Shown: positions 1 through 5,347, numbered from the stretch's first letter. The stretch: DNA of 5,551 bases from Deltaproteobacteria bacterium (GCA_005879245.1 VBLA01000166.1:1-5551); one strand, 5' to 3'. The notes: generated from the letters alone by a model not told the origin. A program made the numbers and translations.

Positions 1-1
1 G

Positions 2-49
2 CTGCCGCTCTACGGAGAGATCACCATGAACGGGCTCCTGCCACGCTAG
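2..49 (+). CDS. C-terminal tail of an unidentified upstream gene (5' partial)
   Basis: A frame open from the left edge encodes LPLYGEITMNGLLPR and stops at TAG (47-49), 16 bp before the P450 start. The position just ahead of a well-spaced SD and start codon suggests the last gene of a short operon that includes the P450. Fifteen residues are too few to name a family, and a chance open frame cannot be excluded in GC-rich DNA. Confidence 0.4.
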   Translation: MPLYGEITMNGLLPR

Positions 50-54
50 CCAAA

Positions 55-61
55 GGGAGGG
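55..61 (+). promoter_or_regulatory. Ribosome binding site of the P450 gene
   Basis: GGGAGGG lies 4 nt before the ATG at 66. It supports that start over the second in-frame ATG at 126 (residue 21), which has no comparable site directly upstream. Confidence 0.75.
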
Positions 62-65
62 CATC

Positions 66-1493
66 ATGCAGGCTTCCGAGACCCGGCTCGCACCAGAAGC
101 GCCCGCGTCGCCGCGCCTGACCGCCATGCCCGGCGGAGTTTCCCCGCGGAGAGCGCTGCCGCGGGGACCGCGGACACCGCGCCTCTTCCAGAGTCTGCGC
201 TACTCGCTCTGGCCCTACGCGTCGCTCGACATCTCCACCCGTCGGTACGGCGACTGCTACACGGCCTACCCGCTCGGTGGGCCCCCGATGGTCGTGTTCA
301 CCGACCCCGAGGCCATCAAGGAGATCTTCACCAGCGACGGGGCGGAGCTCCGCGCCGGCGAGGCCGCCGGCCCGATCCTCGGTCCCATCCTCGGGTGGCA
401 CTCGATCCTGCTGCTGGACGGCGAGCGCCATCACCGCGAGCGACGCCTGATGGCACCGCCGTTCCACGGCGAGCGGATGCACGTCTACGGCCGCATCATG
501 CGCGAGATCGCCGACCGCGTGGTCGACGGCTGGCCCCTCGGGCAACCCTTCCCGATCCATCACGAGATGCAGGCGATCACCCTCGACATCATCCTCCGCG
601 CCGTGTTCGGGGTGGACGAGGGCGCGCGCTTCGCCCGCATCCGGGAGCGCATCGTCCGCTTCCTCGCGCAGGCCGACGGCCCCGCCGCAGCCTTCCTCGC
701 CATCCGGCCCTTCCAGATCGAGCTCCGGGGTCTCACGCCCTGGGGTCGCTTCGTCCGCGACCGGGAGGCGATCCGCGCCGAGCTCGTCGCCGAGATCGCC
801 CGCCGCCGGAGCGAGGGCACGGAGGGCCGGACCGACATCCTCTCGATGCTGGTCGAGGCACGCGACGAGCAGGGCGAGCCGATGACCGACGCGGAGCTGA
901 TCGACGAGATGTTCACGCTCCTCATGGCCGGACACGAGACGACCGCCACCTCGCTCGCCTGGGTGTTCCATCACGTGCTCGACCGCCCCGACGTGCTGGC
1001 GAAGCTCCGCGCGGAGCTCGGGCGCGTGGTCGGTGACGGCCCCGTCGAGGCGCAGCACGTCCCCCAGCTCGAGTACCTAGACGCGGTCCTCAAGGAGTCG
1101 CAGCGCCTCACCCCCGTGGCGACCAACGTCATCCGGCGCCTGACGGGGCCGATGCGGATCGCCGGCCGCGATCTGCCGGCCGGCATCACCGTCTCCGCCT
1201 GCATCTACGCGACGCACCGCCGGCCCGACCTCTGGCCCGAGCCCGAACGCTTCGACCCCGAGCGATTCGTCGGCGCGCGCCCCGCCCCGTACACCTTCTT
1301 CCCGTTCGGCGGCGGCATCCGACGCTGCATCGGAGCGGCCTTCGCCACCTACGAGATGAAGATCGTGCTCGCCCAGGTGCTGTCGCGGGTCGAGCTCGGG
1401 AGCGCACCGGGCTATCGCATGCGCCCGGTGCTGCGCACGATCACGATCGCCCCGTCGGGCGGCATGCCGGTGGTGGCCGAGCGTCGGCGCTAG
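66..1493 (+). CDS. Cytochrome P450
   Basis: A 475-residue soluble-type cytochrome P450, a heme-thiolate monooxygenase that inserts one oxygen atom from O2 into an organic substrate using electrons from separate redox partners. All class landmarks are visible. They are a C-helix region DGERHHRERRLMAPPF (118-133), the I-helix oxygen-activation motif AGHETT (288-293), the K-helix ExxR pair E344/R347, the PERF-type segment PEPERFDPERF (391-401), and the heme loop FGGGIRRCIG (414-423) with proximal thiolate C421. Length is normal for a full P450, and no N-terminal membrane anchor is obvious; the first 40 residues are Pro/Arg/Ala-rich and probably disordered. The general pattern recalls the CYP110/CYP135/CYP138-like bacterial group, but that is impression, not a search result. 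No ferredoxin or reductase gene is in the window, so electron donors must be encoded elsewhere. It follows a partial plus-strand gene by 16 bp and its stop overlaps that of the convergent CMD gene. Substrate is unknown. Confidence 0.97.
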   Translation: MQASETRLAPEAPASPRLTAMPGGVSPRRALPRGPRTPRLFQSLRYSLWPYASLDISTRRYGDCYTAYPLGGPPMVVFTDPEAIKEIFTSDGAELRAGEAAGPILGPILGWHSILLLDGERHHRERRLMAPPFHGERMHVYGRIMREIADRVVDGWPLGQPFPIHHEMQAITLDIILRAVFGVDEGARFARIRERIVRFLAQADGPAAAFLAIRPFQIELRGLTPWGRFVRDREAIRAELVAEIARRRSEGTEGRTDILSMLVEARDEQGEPMTDAELIDEMFTLLMAGHETTATSLAWVFHHVLDRPDVLAKLRAELGRVVGDGPVEAQHVPQLEYLDAVLKESQRLTPVATNVIRRLTGPMRIAGRDLPAGITVSACIYATHRRPDLWPEPERFDPERFVGARPAPYTFFPFGGGIRRCIGAAFATYEMKIVLAQVLSRVELGSAPGYRMRPVLRTITIAPSGGMPVVAERRR

Positions 1494-2053
1494 GAGACCG
1501 GCAGCGGTGGCGACCCCGGATCGGGCTCCACACCGAGCGAGTTCACCAGGAAAGCGACCATGTGGTACTGGCCGACCACCATCGGCACCTCGATCAGCTG
1601 CCGCTCCTGGTAACGCGCCGCGAGCGCCGTCCAGCTGGCCTCGGAGAGCACCGCGTCGGCGTGGAGCTCATCGGCGGCACGGAGGAGCGCCGCGTCGAAG
1701 GCGCTCCAGCCCGCCGCGGCCGGGCCGCGTGGCACCCGGGCGATCTCCTCGTCGGTGAGCCCCGCGGCGCGCCCGATGGTGACGTGGTGGCCCCACTCGT
1801 AGGCGGCCCGGCAGTTCCAGGCCGTCCGGAGGATCAGGATCTCGCGGTCGCGACCCGGGAGCTCGCCCGACAGCAACGCGGTGCCGAAGGGGAGCCAGCG
1901 CCGCATGAGGGCGGAATGGTGTGCGAAGGTGGTGAAGATGTTGAAGGGGGCGTCGAGACCCCCCGGCACGCGCTCGAGGAGCGTGCGGACCTCGTCGGTC
2001 CATGCGGTCCGGGGGAGCGGCCGGATGCGAGGGGTCGCGGGGCGCGATGCCAT
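1490..2053 (-). CDS. Carboxymuconolactone decarboxylase (CMD)/AhpD-like family protein
   Basis: A 187-residue, mainly helical protein of the CMD/AhpD-like fold. The family signature is in the middle: GRDREILILRTAWNCRAAYE (67-86) followed by WGHH (87-90), matching the usual pattern of a charged helix, then N-C-x-x-x-Y-E-W-x-H-H. The C-terminal helical part includes ERQLIEVPMVVGQYHMVAFL (150-169), typical of the long-form family. Only one cysteine (C81) is present in the active region, and the CxxC pair used by true AhpD alkylhydroperoxide reductases is absent, so a peroxidase role is unlikely. Related proteins are annotated as carboxymuconolactone decarboxylase-like; the actual reaction is unknown. 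The start is ATG at 2053-2051 with an ideal SD (AGGAGGA, complement of 2061-2067) 7 nt upstream. The same reading frame stays open much further upstream, antisense to the flavin oxidoreductase, but that part is not genuine coding. It is convergent with the P450 and divergent from the oxidoreductase; a shared metabolic theme is inference. Confidence 0.93.
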   Translation of the reverse strand: MASRPATPRIRPLPRTAWTDEVRTLLERVPGGLDAPFNIFTTFAHHSALMRRWLPFGTALLSGELPGRDREILILRTAWNCRAAYEWGHHVTIGRAAGLTDEEIARVPRGPAAAGWSAFDAALLRAADELHADAVLSEASWTALAARYQERQLIEVPMVVGQYHMVAFLVNSLGVEPDPGSPPLPVS

Positions 2054-2060
2054 ACGCGGT

Positions 2061-2067
2061 TCCTCCT
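2061..2067 (-). promoter_or_regulatory. Ribosome binding site fixing the CMD-family start
   Basis: The minus strand reads AGGAGGA, 7 nt before the ATG at 2053-2051. It picks this ATG out of a frame that stays open for more than 1.3 kb further upstream. Confidence 0.85.
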
Positions 2068-2143
2068 GGGCGCACGCTTGTCGCCGCGCGCCCGGGCTTG
2101 ATAGCGTGGCGGCCGGAGCGCGTCCACCGGAGCCACGAACGTC

Positions 2144-2149
2144 AGGAGG
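2144..2149 (+). promoter_or_regulatory. Ribosome binding site deciding the flavin oxidoreductase start
   Basis: AGGAGG ends 6 nt before the ATG at 2156 and only 3 nt before the in-frame GTG at 2153. The normal spacing favours ATG 2156 as the start. Confidence 0.8.
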
Positions 2150-2155
2150 CACGTG

Positions 2156-3256
2156 ATGCAGGTCGGGATGGCAGCAGTCTTCCAGAACCCCTTCGACACC
2201 CGGGCCGATCGCGAGGTCTACCAGAGCGACCTCCGCCTCGCCGATCTCGCCGAGCCGCTCGGCTTCGAGTCGATCTGGGGCGTCGAGCACCACTTCACCG
2301 ACTACACCATGTGCCCCGACGTGCTGCAGTTCCTCACCTACATGGCCGGCCGCACCCGGACGGTCGGCCTCGGCTCCATGGTGGTGGTGCTGCCCTGGCA
2401 CGATCCGCTGCGCGTCGCCGAGCAGGTGGCGATGCTCGACCACATGAGCAACGGCCGACTCATCCTGGGCCTCGGACGGGGCCTCGGCCGGGTCGAGTTC
2501 GAGGGTTTTCGCGTGCCGATGGAGGAGTCGCGCCAGCGCTTCGTCGAGAGCGCCGAGATGCTGCTCCGCGGGCTCGAGGAGGGCCATTGCGAGTACGACG
2601 GCACCTTCATCAAGCAGCCGCGGAAGGCGATCCGCCCGAAGCCCTTCCGGACGTTCCGCGGGCGTACCTACGCGGCCGCCGTGTCCCCCGAGTCGATGCG
2701 GATCATGGCCGAGCTCGGCGTCGGCATCCTCATCATCCCGCAGAAGCCCTGGGACACCGTCACGGCGGAGCTCGACGAGTACCGGACCATCTACCGCCAG
2801 GTGAACCGCGCCGAGGCGCCGCCGACCGTCTGCGCCGGCTGGACGTTCTGCGACCCGGACGCCGGCCGCGCGCGGGAGATGGCCGTCCGCTACATCGGCG
2901 GCTACTGGGACACGGTCCTCCGGCACTACGAGCTCGACAAGGGCCACCTCACGAAGACCAAGGGCTACGAGTACTACGGCCGCATGGCCCAGATCGCGCA
3001 GGAGAAGGGCGGAACGGACGTGCTCAGCGAGTTCTTCCTGAGCCTCCAGATCTGGGGGACGCCCGAGCAGTGCTTCGAGAAGATCCTCGCCGTCCGCGCG
3101 CGCGTCGGGTGCGAGACCTTCATCCCCGTGTTCAGCTACGCCGGCATGCCGCACGAGGAGGCGGAGCGGAACATGCGGCTCTTCGCGCGCGAGGTGCTGC
3201 CGGAGCTGCAGCGGGTCGACGGGGAGATGCGGGCGGCCGCGCCGTCGTCGGCGTGA
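2156..3256 (+). CDS. LLM-class (luciferase-like) flavin-dependent oxidoreductase
   Basis: A 366-residue protein of the bacterial luciferase-like monooxygenase superfamily, TIM-barrel enzymes that use reduced FMN or F420 with O2 or another acceptor. Family features in order are: the first strand MQVGMAAVFQNPF (1-13); the region LAEPLGFESIWGVEHHFTDY (31-50) with the typical E-H-H-F; the strand TVGLGSMVVVLPWHDPLRVA (69-88); DHMSNGRLILGLGRG (95-109), the GR-rich strand near the flavin site; and the C-terminal GTPEQCFEKI (301-310) followed by a strand TFIPVFSYAGM (321-331). Length is usual for the group. ATG 2156 is preferred over GTG 2153 because of SD spacing. Whether it uses FMN or F420 cannot be decided here, and no flavin reductase is adjacent. 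It reads divergently from the CMD gene and its TGA overlaps the GTG of a broken acetyltransferase frame, so it was probably once the first gene of a two-gene operon. A role in oxidative breakdown of an unknown compound is inferred. Confidence 0.96.
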   Translation: MQVGMAAVFQNPFDTRADREVYQSDLRLADLAEPLGFESIWGVEHHFTDYTMCPDVLQFLTYMAGRTRTVGLGSMVVVLPWHDPLRVAEQVAMLDHMSNGRLILGLGRGLGRVEFEGFRVPMEESRQRFVESAEMLLRGLEEGHCEYDGTFIKQPRKAIRPKPFRTFRGRTYAAAVSPESMRIMAELGVGILIIPQKPWDTVTAELDEYRTIYRQVNRAEAPPTVCAGWTFCDPDAGRAREMAVRYIGGYWDTVLRHYELDKGHLTKTKGYEYYGRMAQIAQEKGGTDVLSEFFLSLQIWGTPEQCFEKILAVRARVGCETFIPVFSYAGMPHEEAERNMRLFAREVLPELQRVDGEMRAAAPSSA

Positions 3257-3408
3257 GCAGGTACACGACGATCCGTCGAGCGCGGCCCTCAGACTCCGAT
3301 GAGCTGACGAGGATCGCCCACGCGGCCAAGCGCCACTGGGGCTACTCGGCGCGCGCCGGGTCGGCGACGTCGCGTCCAAACCGGCAGGGCGCGCCCTTCC
3401 TCTCCTGA
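3253..3408 (+). pseudogene. Truncated GNAT N-acetyltransferase remnant
   Basis: The GTG at 3253 overlaps the oxidoreductase stop (GTGA, 3253-3256), a classic translational coupling arrangement. It opens a 51-residue frame. Residues 6-31 (TIRRARPSDSDELTRIAHAA then KRHWGY) read like the N-terminus of a GNAT acetyltransferase: first beta strand, then the helix leading into the common AHAAKRHWGY stretch. After about residue 31 the sequence (SARAGSATSRPN...) no longer looks like the family, and the frame stops at TGA (3406-3408). The acetyl-CoA binding motif (R/Q-x-x-G-x-G/A) and the rest of the roughly 150-residue fold are missing. I looked in all three forward frames from 3345 to 3490 and saw no continuation, so a deletion or replacement is more likely than a simple frameshift. 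A short peptide may still be made, but it cannot be an active acetyltransferase. Confidence 0.7.
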
Positions 3409-3490
3409 TCCTGCGAGTACCAGCGGGCAGTCGATCCGACGCTTCTCCCGGTCGTCATCGCGCCGCATAGCAGGCCGTTGGAGGGCAACG
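3409..3490. other. Short non-coding gap upstream of the NTF2-like gene
   Basis: These 82 bp hold no convincing gene, promoter or terminator. The last 15 bases form a short hairpin around the SD of the next gene. The region lies at the switch from high-GC sequence to the lower-GC gene and may contain a recombination junction, but no direct repeats, integron core sites or transposon ends were recognised. Confidence 0.5.
3476..3490 (+). promoter_or_regulatory. SD of the NTF2-like gene inside a small hairpin
   Basis: CGTTG (3476-3480) and CAACG (3486-3490) are perfect inverted repeats around GAGGG, so the SD core GGAGGG (3480-3485) falls mostly in a 5-nt loop. The ATG follows directly at 3491, giving a normal 5-nt SD spacing. 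The stem could modulate ribosome access, but five base pairs may occur by chance. Confidence 0.4.
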
Positions 3491-3850
3491 ATGCTCACGA
3501 AAGAAGAAGCACATGGATTTGCCGCAAATTGGCTCGCCGCGTGGAATGCGCATGATCTCGATCAGATCATGGCTCACTACGATGATGATGTTGACCTTGT
3601 TTCACCGGTGGTCGTTCAGCTTCTGAATGCTCCCGAAGGGAGAGTAACGGGGAAAACACATCTCAGAGCGTATTTCCAGAAAGGGCTGGAGGCCTATCCG
3701 GAACTCCAGTTCGTACTCAAGGAGGTTTTGTGGGGTCTGAACAGCGTTGTGCTCTACTATGCGAACCAGCGAGGCACGCACACGGGGGAATACATGGAGC
3801 TTTCGCCCGAGCGTAAAGTCGTGCGGGTCGTGGCGAACTACAGCGGCTGA
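3491..3850 (+). CDS. NTF2/SnoaL-like family protein
   Basis: A 119-residue protein with the nuclear transport factor 2 / SnoaL-like cone fold. The N-terminal helix FAANWLAAWNAHDLDQIMAH (10-29) followed by YDDDVDLVSPV (30-40) is the standard signature (W...W...HD...Y-D-D-V...SP). Next come the G-x-x-G-K turn (50-55), the helix THLRAYFQKGLEAYP (56-70), and beta strands LQFVLKEVLWGLNSVVLYYA (72-91) and ERKVVRVVANYS (107-118). Such domains act as polyketide cyclases, isomerases, dehydratases or pure binding modules; nothing here identifies a substrate. ATG 3491 has a good SD (GGAGGG, 5 nt away). The gene stands out by composition: about 54% GC by hand count against about 62-75% in sampled neighbouring lines, with many A/T-ending codons in its first half (GAA, GCA, AAT, GAT). 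This suggests recent acquisition. The downstream membrane-protein gene begins within about 15 bp, so the two are probably co-transcribed. Confidence 0.9.
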   Translation: MLTKEEAHGFAANWLAAWNAHDLDQIMAHYDDDVDLVSPVVVQLLNAPEGRVTGKTHLRAYFQKGLEAYPELQFVLKEVLWGLNSVVLYYANQRGTHTGEYMELSPERKVVRVVANYSG

Positions 3851-3864
3851 ATGGGAGGGCCGCT
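3842..3864 (+). promoter_or_regulatory. Hairpin holding the NTF2-like stop codon and the next gene's SD
   Basis: AGCGGC (3842-3847) and GCCGCT (3859-3864) are perfect 6-bp inverted repeats. The 11-nt loop between them carries the TGA stop (3848-3850) and most of the SD GGGAGGG (3853-3859). The proposed CTG start at 3865 follows immediately. There is no T-run, so it is not a terminator. Termination-coupled opening of the SD for the next gene is a possible reading. Confidence 0.45.
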
Positions 3865-4383
3865 CTGCAAATCTTCTTCGATCGAATCCTCACCGTCAAT
3901 CTCGTCGCGAGCACCTTGGTCTTCTACGCCGCCGCCAGAATATATGTGCTCCCGAAACTCGGCGGCTGGAGCTTCCGCACCGTGATGCCGCCCATTCTTC
4001 TGCTGCATTCCTTCCGCCACCTCGGGCTGATGTTCCTCACGCGGGGCGCCACCTATCCCGGCATCCCCGCCCAGTTCGCCTACCCCGCGGCACTGGGCGA
4101 CCTGGTGGCCGCCGTGCTGGCCTTTGTCTCGCTGGTGGCGGTCGTTCGGAATTACCGGGCCGGGCGAGTCCTGGTTTGGGTGTTCAACATCGAAGGGACG
4201 CTGGATCTGACGATGGCGATCGGGCTGGCAACCGCGTACGGCGCGCCGGTGTACATGGGGCCGGCGTACTGGATCCCGGCGTTCTGGGTGCCGGCGCTCC
4301 TCGTGACACACTACATCACGTTCCTCGTCCTTCGCGGAGACTCTTCGACCGTCGAGTGGAGCGGGGCCACCCGCCGCCGTTGA
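3865..4383 (+). CDS. Small multi-pass membrane protein of unknown function
   Basis: A frame of 172 residues if it starts at CTG 3865, or 155 from TTG 3916. I do not recognise a named family. About four or five hydrophobic segments are visible: roughly 8-30 (ILTVNLVASTLVFYAAARIY...), 42-58 (PPILLLHSFRHLGLMFL), 75-94 (AALGDLVAAVLAFVSLVAVV), 102-124 and 135-156 (YWIPAFWVPALLVTHYITFL...). Polar residues lie in or beside these segments (H48, R51, H52, D79, N108, E110, D114, H149) and could be functional. The CTG start is preferred because a strong SD (GGGAGGG, 3853-3859) sits 5 nt upstream and translation from there completes the first membrane helix, which TTG 3916 would cut in half. No ATG or GTG exists in this frame between the NTF2-like stop and TTG 3916. 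The ATG at 3851 is in a different frame. It is probably co-expressed with the NTF2-like gene. Confidence 0.75.
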   Translation: MQIFFDRILTVNLVASTLVFYAAARIYVLPKLGGWSFRTVMPPILLLHSFRHLGLMFLTRGATYPGIPAQFAYPAALGDLVAAVLAFVSLVAVVRNYRAGRVLVWVFNIEGTLDLTMAIGLATAYGAPVYMGPAYWIPAFWVPALLVTHYITFLVLRGDSSTVEWSGATRRR

Positions 4384-4415
4384 TCGGGAGCCGGCCTTTG
4401 TCGTAGTCGTGCGCC

Positions 4416-5243
4416 GTGGCCTCCGACCCCGAATCACCGCCGAGCTCCCAGGGACAGGGGCAGTCCCGGCGCCGTCGCAAGCTCTCGGCCATCATGATGG
4501 CGGACGTCAGCGGCTTCAGTCGGATGATGGGGGCCGACGAGGACGCGACCGTCGATCAGATCAAGGAGTTTCACCGGCAGGTGAAGCTCCTCGTCGAGCA
4601 GTTCGAGGGTCGGGTGGTCGACACGGCCGGCGACTCGGTCCTGGGTGAGTTCGACAGCGTGGTGAACGCCGTGCGCTGCGCCTGCCGCATCCAGGAGGAG
4701 CAGGCAGCGGAGAACGCGGGGAGGAGCGCCGAGGAACGCATCCAGACCCGGATCGGCATCCACCTCGGGGACGTGATCGTCGAGGACTACCGGGTCTATG
4801 GCGACGGAGTGAACATCGCCGCGCGCCTCGAGCCCCTCGCAGACCCGGGAGGCATCTGCATTTCCGAAGCGGTCTACCAGCAGATCTGGAACAAACTCGA
4901 TCTCAATCTCGAGGATCTCGGTCTCAAGGACCTGAAGAACATCGAGCATCCCATTCGTCTCTACCGGGTGTTGCGGACCGGCGCGCCGAGCGCCGCACCA
5001 CAACCTGCCGCAAATGCCGAGCCACGATCGGCGGAGACGCCTTGGCGCGTGTCGTCCGAGACCTCCGGCGAATCCGCAGCTGCCGCCCTTCTCCGGCCTG
5101 CTACGCTCGTCCCTCTGAGCGTCGGCGCCTTTCTCCTGCTAAGCCCCATCATCCTGTTCCCGAGCGCCGGTGCCCTCCCCACCGGCGGCGCCATTCTCAC
5201 GAGCGTCATCCGGGCGCACTCTGGACGGACTGGAGTCGCGTGA
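4416..5243 (+). CDS. Class III adenylate/guanylate cyclase with C-terminal membrane segment
   Basis: A 275-residue protein whose residues about 22-187 form a class III nucleotidyl cyclase domain, which makes cAMP or cGMP from ATP or GTP as a dimer. Visible catalytic features are metal-binding D30 in ADVSGFSRMMG and D73 in AGDSVLGEF, and the transition-state Asn/Arg pair N133/R137 in YGDGVNIAARLE. RIGIHLGDVI (112-121) and DPGGICISEAVY (143-154) are also typical of the proteobacterial group that often carries C-terminal TPR or effector domains. At the position where adenylate cyclases usually have the base-selecting lysine (KxxGD) this protein has D69, so substrate is uncertain. A Pro/Ala/Ser-rich linker (about 188-225) leads to one hydrophobic segment (about 229-250), putting the catalytic domain on a membrane with an N-terminal cytosolic head. 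GTG 4416 is the only start that includes RRKLSAIMMADV in full; TAG at 4404-4406 blocks extension, and no good SD is seen. The C-terminus is short for this group and may be frameshifted. Confidence 0.94.
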   Translation: MASDPESPPSSQGQGQSRRRRKLSAIMMADVSGFSRMMGADEDATVDQIKEFHRQVKLLVEQFEGRVVDTAGDSVLGEFDSVVNAVRCACRIQEEQAAENAGRSAEERIQTRIGIHLGDVIVEDYRVYGDGVNIAARLEPLADPGGICISEAVYQQIWNKLDLNLEDLGLKDLKNIEHPIRLYRVLRTGAPSAAPQPAANAEPRSAETPWRVSSETSGESAAAALLRPATLVPLSVGAFLLLSPIILFPSAGALPTGGAILTSVIRAHSGRTGVA

Positions 5244-5329
5244 CCAACGCGCTCTTCGTCCTGGCGGGCTTGATCGTCGCCGCCTTGGGCGTCGGGGGTC
5301 GCCGGGGCAAAGATTCTGCGACCGGTTGA
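5240..5329 (+). CDS. Possible 29-residue single-pass membrane ORF
   Basis: GTG 5240 overlaps the cyclase TGA in a GTGA arrangement and opens a short frame, (M)TNALFVLAGLIVAALGVGG then RRGKDSATG. It has one clear hydrophobic stretch followed by a positively charged end, as in small membrane proteins. The frame is open upstream to 5042, where the translation (Arg/Pro/His-rich) is not protein-like except for GALWTDWSRV just before the GTG. It may be a coupled small protein, or the second membrane helix of a protein whose first helix now lies in the cyclase frame because of a frameshift. No family is recognised. Confidence 0.35.
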   Translation: MTNALFVLAGLIVAALGVGGRRGKDSATG

Positions 5330-5347
5330 GGCGGCGGCGGCGTAAAC

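Larger units (their letters stand above)
2054..2155. promoter_or_regulatory. Divergent intergenic region, CMD gene and flavin oxidoreductase gene
   Basis: About 100 bp separates the two divergent start codons and must carry the leaders and probably promoters of both. It holds the SD of each gene at its two ends. On the plus strand TTGTCG (2079-2084) and TAGCGT (2102-2107) are spaced 17 nt apart, but they match the sigma-70 consensus at only 4/6 and 3/6 positions, so this is a weak candidate. No clear operator palindrome was found. A shared regulatory region for the pair is plausible from the layout alone. Confidence 0.45.

Noticed and set aside
21..1058. Minus-strand 345-residue open frame over the P450
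   Set aside because: It is antisense to a P450 with all its motifs, is rich in Gly/Glu/Asp/Arg/His as expected of a codon-position shadow, and has no recognisable domain.
2002..3252. Plus-strand frame open from 2002 through the flavin oxidoreductase gene
   Set aside because: It is an Arg/Pro-rich shadow of the oxidoreductase. Only its final 51 codons, from GTG 3253, look like real protein (the GNAT remnant).
3266..3278. Inverted repeat CGACG-ATC-CGTCG just after the oxidoreductase stop, considered as a terminator
   Set aside because: The stem is only 5 bp with a 3-nt loop, there is no T-run, and it lies inside the GNAT remnant.
2054..3379. Long minus-strand open frame continuous with the CMD gene (629 residues in total)
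   Set aside because: The part upstream of 2053 is antisense to the well-supported flavin oxidoreductase, has the biased Arg/Glu/Ala/His composition of a GC-rich shadow frame, and the SD at 2061-2067 gives a clear internal start for the CMD protein.
3462..3490. Integron attC or core recombination site before the NTF2-like gene
   Set aside because: GTTGGAG at 3477-3483 resembles the core GTTRRRY but fails at the last position, and no matching inverse core or long imperfect hairpin was found here or after 3850.
3851..3985. ATG at 3851 directly after the NTF2-like stop as the start of its own gene
   Set aside because: It opens a Ser/Pro-rich frame of about 44 codons out of phase with the membrane protein, with no protein-like features.
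3838..4437. Minus-strand 199-residue open frame over the membrane-protein gene
   Set aside because: The product is highly charged and low in hydrophobics, with no motif; the plus-strand frame shows coherent membrane helices and an SD.
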